Source: Lysobacterales bacterium
GTDB lineage: Bacteria; Pseudomonadota; Gammaproteobacteria; Xanthomonadales; Marinicellaceae
Assembly (NCBI GenBank): GCA_026990095.1
Contig: JALSIL010000564.1
Coordinates: 1 to 8,514 of the forward strand
Length of the DNA: 8,514 bases
Reading direction: 5' to 3'
Under the pieces are notes generated by a model, which was given only the letters and a program-made list of their open reading frames with translations, did not search any database and was not told the DNA's origin. Position 1 is the first letter of the stretch. Each line of letters begins with the position of its first letter. Below, one piece after another: positions 1 to 5,376 of the stretch. Both the position numbers and the translations under genes were made by a program.

Positions 1-941
1 CCATCATATTCGTAAACAGATGCTGAACCATTACCATTATTATATGCACCGATAACCAGTTGGGTATTGTATAGGCTAACAGAGTACCCAAAACTCTCAA
101 AAGAAAGACCAGTTGCATCAAATAATTTTTGTGATTGTGCCCATGTATTATTGCCCATGTTGAAATCAAATACATAGACCGAACCATTATTAATGCCAGC
201 ATTTTCATCGTTGAAAGCACCGATGATAGCGGTAAAACCATACAAACTCACCGAAATCCCAAAATGGGCATGTGCTGATGTTCCTGTTGCTGTTATTTTT
301 TGAGTTTGTGACCAACTGCTACTGACAGCATTATAATCAAAAATATAAGCCGCTCCACCCGATGCGCCTGTTCCAGTATCCTGAGGTGAACCAATCAAAA
401 TGCGATTGGCGGATAAACTCACCGCTGAACCAAAGCCATCACCAACCCCGGAATGACCTGTGGGTGTTAAAATCTGGGATTCAAGCCAACTGCTGCCATC
501 AAAATCGAACACATATACCTGACCGGTAGTTCCAGCACCAGGTGCACCGACTACAGCTTGAGTCCCCGAAAGACTCACCGAATTTCCAAATCGGTGATTT
601 ACGCCCGCATCACTGGCAATCAATCTTTGGGTTTGAATCCAATTGCTACCATTAAAATGATAGATATAGGCTGTACCACTGTTTCCACCCATAAAGTCAT
701 CAGAATTCATACCAATAATGGCATAATCACCAGAAATGCTGACCGCATTGCCAAAATTATCATTGGTATAGCCTTCTGACACCACCAATTTGGCTTCTTG
801 GACAGCTGCTTCAAGACCAACAATGGTTTCTGATTTGTTTTTTAAATGACTTGAATTTTCAGTATCAGTTGTGGCATAAACTTGAGCTGATAGTAAAATC
901 ATCAAAATCCAAAAATTCTTAATTTGAGCAATTTTTTGCAT
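1..941 (-). CDS. Exported FG-GAP repeat protein, C-terminus beyond the left edge
   Basis: The reading frame is open from ATG at 941 to the window edge: 313 codons with no stop, so the protein is incomplete. Residues 1–23 look like a Sec signal peptide (basic start, hydrophobic core around WILMILLSA, probable cleavage after VYA). From about residue 62 there are five similar units of roughly 45–60 residues, each with FG-x-(S/A)VS(L/I)-S/Y-G, then a (A/V)xIGA/S strand, then a (V/A)Y(V/I)(F/Y)-D/H-F-(D/N)G strand ending in SxWxxxQ. They start near residues 63, 119, 170, 227 and 284. Such FG-GAP/integrin-alpha-like units build beta-propellers in secreted or surface proteins, often for adhesion or ligand binding; the actual function is unknown. 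ATG 941 is chosen because GGGGA (947–951) lies 5 bases upstream and the signal peptide follows directly. No partner gene is visible; the gene stands alone behind a 740-bp gap. Confidence 0.88.
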   Translation of the reverse strand, partial: MQKIAQIKNFWILMILLSAQVYATTDTENSSHLKNKSETIVGLEAAVQEAKLVVSEGYTNDNFGNAVSISGDYAIIGMNSDDFMGGNSGTAYIYHFNGSNWIQTQRLIASDAGVNHRFGNSVSLSGTQAVVGAPGAGTTGQVYVFDFDGSSWLESQILTPTGHSGVGDGFGSAVSLSANRILIGSPQDTGTGASGGAAYIFDYNAVSSSWSQTQKITATGTSAHAHFGISVSLYGFTAIIGAFNDENAGINNGSVYVFDFNMGNNTWAQSQKLFDATGLSFESFGYSVSLYNTQLVIGAYNNGNGSASVYEYD

Positions 942-973
942 CTTTATCCCCGTACAATATAACGTTGCGGGAT

Positions 974-1000
974 ATTTTAGCACAAAAAAAAAGGGGTCAA
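974..1000 (-). promoter_or_regulatory. Probable sigma-70 promoter of the FG-GAP gene
   Basis: Read on the minus strand there is TTGACC (1000–995) as -35 and TAAAAT (979–974) as -10. The -10 is preceded by TG one base away (982–981), an extended -10. The spacer of 15 bases is short, which the extended -10 could offset. It consists mainly of a T-run. A start near 967 would give a leader of about 26 bases before ATG 941, with GGGGA at 951–947 as ribosome binding site. The -35 lies inside one copy of a 10-bp repeat, AAGGGGTCAA. Confidence 0.45.
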
Positions 1001-1068
1001 AAAAAAGAAAGAAAAAAAGGGGTGTAAGCCCAACGTGATAATGTCCGCTTGAGTGCAGAAGGGGTCAA
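991..1068. repeat. Direct repeat AAGGGGTCAA, two copies plus a partial one
   Basis: AAGGGGTCAA occurs at 991–1000 and again at 1059–1068. A related A-run followed by GGGGT lies at 1012–1022. The second copy continues as GTCACTTTTC. The first copy overlaps the putative -35 of the FG-GAP gene. From memory, GGGGTCAAGTC-like strings often occur near REP-associated (Y1/IS200-like) transposase genes. No such gene is present here, so this may be a leftover edge or a chance repeat. Confidence 0.4.
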
Positions 1069-1184
1069 GTCACTTTTCTTATTACCTACTTTCCTATATA
1101 GTAAATCTATACTATGAAAACCAAGATTTTTTGTTGTAGGAGTTGCAAGCTATGTTATAAAGGGTATTTGTATCATGCAATTGT

Positions 1185-1249
1185 GTTTAATACAAAGTTA
1201 ACTGACAAGGTGTAAGAACTTGTATTAAACCATTCAATGGCAATTGAAT
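1185..1249. repeat. Two adjacent hairpins
   Basis: GTTTAATACAA (1185–1195) is the exact inverse complement of TTGTATTAAAC (1220–1230). The stem continues as GTT (1197–1199) with AAC (1217–1219) past a single bulged A, giving 14 pairs around a 17-base loop. Immediately after it, ATTCAAT (1232–1238) pairs with ATTGAAT (1243–1249) around GGCA. No family is recognised. AT-rich stems without a T-tail argue against intrinsic terminators. Confidence 0.6.
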
Positions 1250-1281
1250 AAAGCGATGGCTATGTTGCAAGTGGTACTTAG

Positions 1282-1511
1282 CCCGAATATTTCATAGGAG
1301 AATGGAGTTTAAAGGGAAAATAGCGAAATAGGTTGCATAAATATCACTATATACCTAGTTATTCATAGGTTTTAGTGATATTTGTGCAAGATATGAAGCT
1401 AGTTTTCTTTAAAGCCACTTGTACAAAGTGTAACCGTAACAATATTGAGATAAGGTGTTGTTATTTAAAGATAAATGCCTTATTATTAGCTTATCCTATG
1501 AAATATTCGGG
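1282..1511. mobile_element. MITE-like element A, 17-bp perfect inverted ends, TTAG target duplication
   Basis: CCCGAATATTTCATAGG at 1282–1298 is the exact inverse complement of CCTATGAAATATTCGGG at 1495–1511. Outside both ends sits TTAG (1278–1281 and 1512–1515), consistent with a 4-bp target duplication. The 230-bp interior has no coding potential but holds a long hairpin (1333–1389). TTAG matches the YTAR target preference known for the IS5 group, but the ends do not let me assign a family, and no transposase is present, so it would need one supplied in trans. It lies in the gap between ligA and the FG-GAP gene, where insertion harms no gene. Confidence 0.7.
1333..1389. repeat. Long hairpin inside element A
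   Basis: The 17-base arms at 1333–1349 and 1373–1389 (TTGCATAAATATCACTA and its complement) differ at one position that would be a G–U pair in RNA. An inner stem ACCTA/TAGGT (1353–1357 with 1366–1370) extends the fold around the loop GTTATTCA. Weaker complementarity continues outward: TTTAAAG near 1308–1314 and CTTTAAA near 1407–1413. This is either a self-complementary core of the element or an older nested insertion. Confidence 0.65.
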
Positions 1512-1545
1512 TTAGAACATAAAGAATGCTTAAAACTAGAATTTG

Positions 1546-1563
1546 AGTGGGATAAATCCCACT
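1546..1563. repeat. Perfect palindrome AGTGGGAT-AA-ATCCCACT, REP-like
   Basis: Eighteen bases form an 8-bp perfect stem, GC-rich compared with its surroundings. It lies 122 bases past the ligA stop. On the minus strand it is followed by CAAATTCTAG rather than a T-run, so it is a poor intrinsic terminator, although it could protect the 3' end of the zipA–ligA message. Short GTGGGA…TCCCAC palindromes resemble REP elements of other gammaproteobacteria. A weaker outer pair, TTTGAGT (1542–1548) with ACTCAAA (1592–1598), could form an alternative fold. Confidence 0.5.
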
Positions 1564-1684
1564 TACCAGTTTGGCTTAGTTTGGTTTACAGACTCAAAAA
1601 ATCAAAGGTATATATAAAATCATGCTTGTTGAGTTCGAGTCATAAGTGCCCTTAGCTTATTATATTAACCTGAGCGTCACTCAT

Positions 1685-3682
1685 TCACAAATCCACCAAC
1701 CATTGCTCGTCTTTGACTTCTATGCCGAGTTTTTCGGCTTTTGTTAGTTTCGAGCCTGCATTTTCGCCTGCGATGACCAGGTCGGTTTTTTTGGATACAC
1801 TGCTGGTGACTTTAGCTCCGAGTTTGAGTAGTTTGGCTTTGGCTGTGGCACGAGTGAATTGCGATAAAGAACCTGTTAAGACGATGGTTTTTCCGATAAG
1901 TGGTTGTTCCTTGGCACTTGGGGTTTGGATTTCATCCCATGTGATTCCAGCTTGCATGAGTTGTTCGATAACTTGCCTGTTGTGTTCTTCAGCGAAGAAA
2001 CTGGTGATTCTTTTTGCCACTATTGGGCCTATATCGGGCAATTCTTCGAGTTGTTCTGCTTTGATGGTTTTTAGGGCTTTTATTGATTTGATTTGAGTTG
2101 CCAGTGTAAGAGCAGTGGCTTCGCCGACTTCACGGATACCTAATGCATAGATAAACTTGTCCAGACTGGTGTGTTTGCTTTTTTCTATCGATTGCAAGAG
2201 GTTTAATGCTGATTTTTCACCCATGCGTTCGAGTTGGATGAGGTCTTGTTTTTTGAGGTGAAATAAGTCTGCGGGTGTTTTAATTAAACCTTCATCAACC
2301 ATTAATTCAACCAACTTATCGCCTAAACCGTCAATATCCAAGGCTTTGCGCGAGACAAAGTGGATAATGGCTTGTTTGCGTTGGGCATCGCAATACAGTC
2401 CTGCAGGACAGCGCAATACGGCTTCACCTTCGAGTTTAACTAGCTTTGTTTCACACGCGGGGCAATGAGTCGGCATGTTAAATTGTTGGGAGCCTTTTGG
2501 TCTTTTTGATAACACCACTTTGACCACTTCTGGTATCACATCTCCTGCTCTGCGCACAAAAACGGTATCGCCAATGCGCACATCTTTGCGGCGGATTTCA
2601 TCTTCGTTATGCAGTGTCGCGTTGGTGACAGTGACACCTCCAACCACTACGGGATGCAATCGTGCTACGGGCGTGATGCTGCCAGTACGTCCAACTTGCA
2701 CATCAATGTTTTCGATTATGGTTGTGGCTTCTTCAGCAGGGAATTTATGTGCTGTTGCCCAACGCGGTGATTTGGTGACAAAACCGAGTTTTATTTGTAA
2801 GGCTAGGTCATCTACTTTATAAACCACTCCATCAATATCGTAATCAAGGGTTGGTCTTTTTTCACCAATCATTTGGTAAAATTGCATGCAGCCATGTGCT
2901 CCGATAACAATTTGGTTCAGAGGGTTAACGGCAATACCTAGAGTTTTGACCCAATCCAAGCTTTGGCTATGGGTTTTAAACTTCAAATATTCTGAAACCA
3001 CACCCAGAGAATAGGCATAAAAAGCTAAGGGTCTGCGAGCTGTTTTGCACGGATCGAGTTGTCGCAAAGACCCTGCAGCGGCATTGCGTGGATTGGCAAA
3101 GGTTTTTTCACCTTTGATTTCAGCTTGTCGGTTATAACGTTCAAAACCACTTCGCGTCATAATGACTTCACCACGAACTTCGAGTTTGTGTGGAATATTA
3201 TCTCCGCGTAACTTCAATGGTACGGCTTTAATGGTTTTGACATTGGCGGTAATGTCCTCACCTGTACTGCCATCACCTCGTGTGGCGGCTTGAAATAATT
3301 GACCTTCAAGGTAGGTGATACTCACGGCTAATCCATCAAGTTTGGGTTCGGCAGCGTAGCAAATCGGCGAAACCCCTGATAATTCTGTTAGTCTCTCATC
3401 AAATTCTTTTAATTCTTGCTCTGTAAAGACATTGCCCAAGGATAACATTGACATTTCATGTTTGATTTGTTTAAAACCATCCAAAGGTTTATCGCCAACA
3501 CGTTGAGTTGGTGAATCTGGTGTAATTAAATCTGGGTGTGCTTTTTCTATTGCTAAGAGTTTTTGGTACAACTCATCGTATTGTGCGTCGCTTATAGTTG
3601 GTTCATCAAGCACATAATATTGGTAGGCATAGTCATTAAGTTGTTTTCTTATGACCTGAATTTCGGCATTAATGGGCGGCAT
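1685..3682 (-). CDS. ligA: NAD-dependent DNA ligase LigA
   Basis: LigA seals nicks in duplex DNA during replication and repair, using NAD+ to adenylate its active-site lysine. The 665 residues match the usual length (E. coli 671). Domains in order: the Ia and nucleotidyltransferase domains (about 1–315) with the KxDG motif EPKLDGLAVS, whose catalytic Lys is residue 114; the OB fold (about 316–400, with VQVGRTGSITPVA); a four-cysteine zinc finger at C407, C410, C425 and C431; helix-hairpin-helix repeats (about 440–585); and a C-terminal BRCT domain (about 593–665). All catalytic and zinc residues I can check are present. The frame is open upstream to an ATG at 3754, but 3682 is chosen because residues from MPPINAE onward align with the family start and the extra 24 residues look like zipA read out of frame. 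It overlaps the end of zipA by 14 bases, so translation is probably coupled. Confidence 0.97.
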   Translation of the reverse strand: MPPINAEIQVIRKQLNDYAYQYYVLDEPTISDAQYDELYQKLLAIEKAHPDLITPDSPTQRVGDKPLDGFKQIKHEMSMLSLGNVFTEQELKEFDERLTELSGVSPICYAAEPKLDGLAVSITYLEGQLFQAATRGDGSTGEDITANVKTIKAVPLKLRGDNIPHKLEVRGEVIMTRSGFERYNRQAEIKGEKTFANPRNAAAGSLRQLDPCKTARRPLAFYAYSLGVVSEYLKFKTHSQSLDWVKTLGIAVNPLNQIVIGAHGCMQFYQMIGEKRPTLDYDIDGVVYKVDDLALQIKLGFVTKSPRWATAHKFPAEEATTIIENIDVQVGRTGSITPVARLHPVVVGGVTVTNATLHNEDEIRRKDVRIGDTVFVRRAGDVIPEVVKVVLSKRPKGSQQFNMPTHCPACETKLVKLEGEAVLRCPAGLYCDAQRKQAIIHFVSRKALDIDGLGDKLVELMVDEGLIKTPADLFHLKKQDLIQLERMGEKSALNLLQSIEKSKHTSLDKFIYALGIREVGEATALTLATQIKSIKALKTIKAEQLEELPDIGPIVAKRITSFFAEEHNRQVIEQLMQAGITWDEIQTPSAKEQPLIGKTIVLTGSLSQFTRATAKAKLLKLGAKVTSSVSKKTDLVIAGENAGSKLTKAEKLGIEVKDEQWLVDL

Positions 3683-4316
3683 CGTGATCGAATTGTCGCA
3701 TTTCTTCACGCATGGAAGCAATGCGTTGGCGTGTGAATAAATGGTGGTTTTCATCGGTTAATTTACCACCCAAAATGTCGGCAATGCGTTCTCCCACGGG
3801 AAACATGCTGTCCCACATATCAAGTGCAGGCAGCACACCAGGCAAGGTCATAATCATGACCAATCCTGTTGTGCGCATGTCGGGTTGGAAAATCCCTGGT
3901 TTGAGCATATTGGCAACCATAAAGACCAATTGTTTATTGGTGCCAAAGCCGTTAAAACGGTAGTATAAATTATCGGCTCCAAATTCCAACCCCACTTGTT
4001 CGGCAGCTTTTTGAATTAAGTGCCAGTCAAATTGCTGGCCTTCTTTGGCATGTAAAAACAAGGTGACAATCTTTTCTTTTCCCCCCTGGTTTTGTGCTTC
4101 TTGCTGTTGGTGTGCTTTATGGGCTTCATCAATTGACAAACTGCGTTTTTTTCGAGGCAATTCGTTGGGGCTTGATTTTGGGTGCTCACCAGTTAAACTA
4201 GGCTCTATTGAATCAAAGACATCATCATTTTGATCCTTTTTACGCGTGCCAAAATAATAGATTAAACCCAGTATAACGGCTCCAATTGCTAATATGATTA
4301 ATCGTAATTCGGTCAT
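3669..4316 (-). CDS. zipA: Cell division protein ZipA
   Basis: ZipA is an inner-membrane protein that binds the C-terminal tail of FtsZ and tethers the Z-ring to the membrane. Residues 4–22 form one membrane anchor (LRLIILAIGAVILGLIYYF) followed by a basic stop-transfer patch (TRKK). Residues about 28–80 are a polar, charged linker, and residues about 82–205 form the FtsZ-binding domain (start KIVTLFLHAKEG; later LVFMVANMLKPG, GLVMIMTLPG and a long C-terminal helix). At 215 residues it is much shorter than E. coli ZipA (328), and the difference lies in the linker, which lacks the long Pro/Gln-rich stretch. The start is supported by the anchor beginning at once, although no strong ribosome binding site precedes it. 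It is first in a two-gene unit with ligA. Confidence 0.95.
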   Translation of the reverse strand: MTELRLIILAIGAVILGLIYYFGTRKKDQNDDVFDSIEPSLTGEHPKSSPNELPRKKRSLSIDEAHKAHQQQEAQNQGGKEKIVTLFLHAKEGQQFDWHLIQKAAEQVGLEFGADNLYYRFNGFGTNKQLVFMVANMLKPGIFQPDMRTTGLVMIMTLPGVLPALDMWDSMFPVGERIADILGGKLTDENHHLFTRQRIASMREEMRQFDHDAAH

Positions 4317-4343
4317 AATTCAAAAAGTCTGATGATTGTTGCT

Positions 4344-4373
4344 ATTTTATTCGTGTTTGGCTAATTCTACCAA
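4344..4373 (-). promoter_or_regulatory. Probable zipA–ligA promoter
   Basis: On the minus strand TTGGTA (4373–4368) and TAAAAT (4349–4344) are separated by 18 bases, a reasonable sigma-70 match (4 of 6 and 5 of 6). A start near 4337 would give a leader of about 20 bases before ATG 4316. It lies between mobile element B and zipA, so the insertion sits upstream of, and does not break, this promoter. Confidence 0.4.
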
Positions 4374-4406
4374 CCTTTTTCGGTGTAATCTTCATTAATT
4401 ATTGAA

Positions 4407-4565
4407 GAGACCTTTGCATAACTATAGTGACGAGTAAAAAATGATTAAATTCACTAGCTTTTCGCTAAAAATCTCGCCAATAACTGGTTATTACCTTCAA
4501 ATTTTAACTCAATCTGGCAAATTTTCTCTATTTTTTCTTTCGCCATATAGATATGCAAAGGTCTC
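4407..4565. mobile_element. MITE-like element B, 14-bp perfect inverted ends, TTGAA target duplication
   Basis: GAGACCTTTGCATA at 4407–4420 is the exact inverse complement of TATGCAAAGGTCTC at 4552–4565. Flanking both ends is TTGAA (4402–4406 and 4566–4570), a 5-bp target duplication. Complementarity continues imperfectly inward (CTATA, then an A6/T6 run), and the exact centre of the 159-bp element is a perfect palindrome, AATAAC-TG-GTTATT without the spacer pairing (4479–4492). The element is thus close to one long imperfect inverted repeat. It has no open frame of note. The ends resemble GAGACCTTTGCA-type termini I associate with DDE insertion sequences, but I cannot assign a family. It separates ygjP from zipA, both of which are intact. 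Confidence 0.78.
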
Positions 4566-4647
4566 TTGAAGACTCACTTAAATACTTTTTAACTTTCTTG
4601 TCGTCTTTGTTCTACAAGATTGTTATCGTTTTTTTATTCTACCATAG

Positions 4648-5373
4648 CTAAAGTAAATAGTGACGTCCAAATTCATCTAATCTGTGTTTTTGTTGTTTCC
4701 AATCAGGGTTGATTTTTAACTGTAATTGATGAAATCCTCTTTGGTGATTCTGATGAATAAGATGGCATAACTCGTGCAAAATAACATAATCAATGCACGC
4801 TATTGGTGTTTTGATTAGGTGGGTATTGTAGGTTATAACACGATTCGAAGAACAACTGCCCCAGCGGGCTTTCATTGCGCGTATTTTAATTTCTTGTACC
4901 TTTGGAAAGTTATAAAGCTCTGCAAAATAGTCGGTGCGTTGTTTAAAGTAATTTAATGCTTGTTTCTTATACCACTTTTCCAGTGCATTTTTAACCGAGG
5001 CATGGCGACGGTTGTAAACAAGCAAACAATCGTCTAGCATTTCAACTCTAGAATAGCTTGTAATAACGAGCTTTAATGGAACTTTTTCCCCTTTGAACCA
5101 ATGCAATTCTCCATCGTGATAGGTTAAAGGAATCCTTCTAGATTTGTTTTCTCTTTGCTGCAATTTGGCTAATAACCAGTCCTTTTTGCTGTTTAGAAAA
5201 TGGTGTATGTCTTTTTCTTTTGTCGCAAATGGGACGCTGACTTGTAAATGTCCATCGTTTTTTATTCGCATGGATAAACTGATTTTTCTCTTTTTTGAAC
5301 GAACCAATAGAAAATCAATAACTTTATCCTTTAAAATTATTGATTCTTTTGATTTGACTCGTGAGCTAGACAA
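4648..5373 (-). CDS. ygjP: YgjP-type (DUF45) zinc metallopeptidase
   Basis: Residues about 14–240 match the YgjP-like metallopeptidase family, whose cellular substrate is poorly defined. The zinc site is HELCH (His200, Glu201, His204), with His210 in HQNH as the likely third ligand. It is preceded by the family signature MKARWGSCSS (about 167–176) and an N-terminal RSKKRKISLSMRI segment. At 241 residues it is of normal length. There is no signal peptide, so it is probably cytoplasmic. The start is a TTG at 5373, the only start codon upstream of the conserved region apart from a TTG at residue 23; no ribosome binding site is visible. The gene follows the tolB stop after three bases in the same frame, so translation probably depends on re-initiation after tolB. 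Confidence 0.9.
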   Translation of the reverse strand: MSSSRVKSKESIILKDKVIDFLLVRSKKRKISLSMRIKNDGHLQVSVPFATKEKDIHHFLNSKKDWLLAKLQQRENKSRRIPLTYHDGELHWFKGEKVPLKLVITSYSRVEMLDDCLLVYNRRHASVKNALEKWYKKQALNYFKQRTDYFAELYNFPKVQEIKIRAMKARWGSCSSNRVITYNTHLIKTPIACIDYVILHELCHLIHQNHQRGFHQLQLKINPDWKQQKHRLDEFGRHYLL

Positions 5374-5376
5374 GTT

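Larger units (their letters stand above)
942..1684. other. Gene-free, inverted-repeat-rich intergenic region
   Basis: No convincing gene is present on either strand. The region contains, in order: the FG-GAP promoter and AAGGGGTCAA repeats (974–1068); a 6-bp stem ATAGTA/TACTAT (1098–1103 with 1110–1115); a GTAGGAG motif (1136–1142) followed by a near-palindromic AGTTGCAAGCT; a 14-bp bulged stem at 1185–1230; a 7-bp stem with GGCA loop at 1232–1249; a MITE-like element at 1282–1511; and an 8-bp perfect palindrome at 1546–1563. No T-run follows any hairpin in the direction of ligA transcription, so I cannot point to a clear ligA terminator. The density of palindromes suggests several layers of small mobile-element insertion, or a structured RNA I do not recognise. 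Confidence 0.6.

Noticed and set aside
1140..1520. Possible integron attC site or retron RNA, because of the long inverted repeats
   Set aside because: No RYYYAAC/GTTRRRY core-site pair is present at the right positions, and there is no integrase or reverse transcriptase gene. Inverted ends with a target duplication explain 1282–1511 better.
1546..1563. Rho-independent terminator of ligA
   Set aside because: The stem is good, but no T-run follows on the minus strand and it is 122 bases beyond the stop codon.
1455..1655. A 66-codon plus-strand frame with a GTG start in the ligA–FG-GAP gap
   Set aside because: It runs through the right end of mobile element A and the 1546–1563 palindrome, has no clear ribosome binding site and no recognisable protein features.
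1620..1655. A GAGTTCGAGTC string resembling a tRNA T-arm
   Set aside because: The flanking bases pair poorly as a T-stem and no acceptor, D or anticodon arms can be built around it.
1713..2822. Plus-strand frames opposite ligA (1713–2096 and 2475–2822)
   Set aside because: They are antisense shadows of the conserved ligA reading frame and have no protein features of their own.
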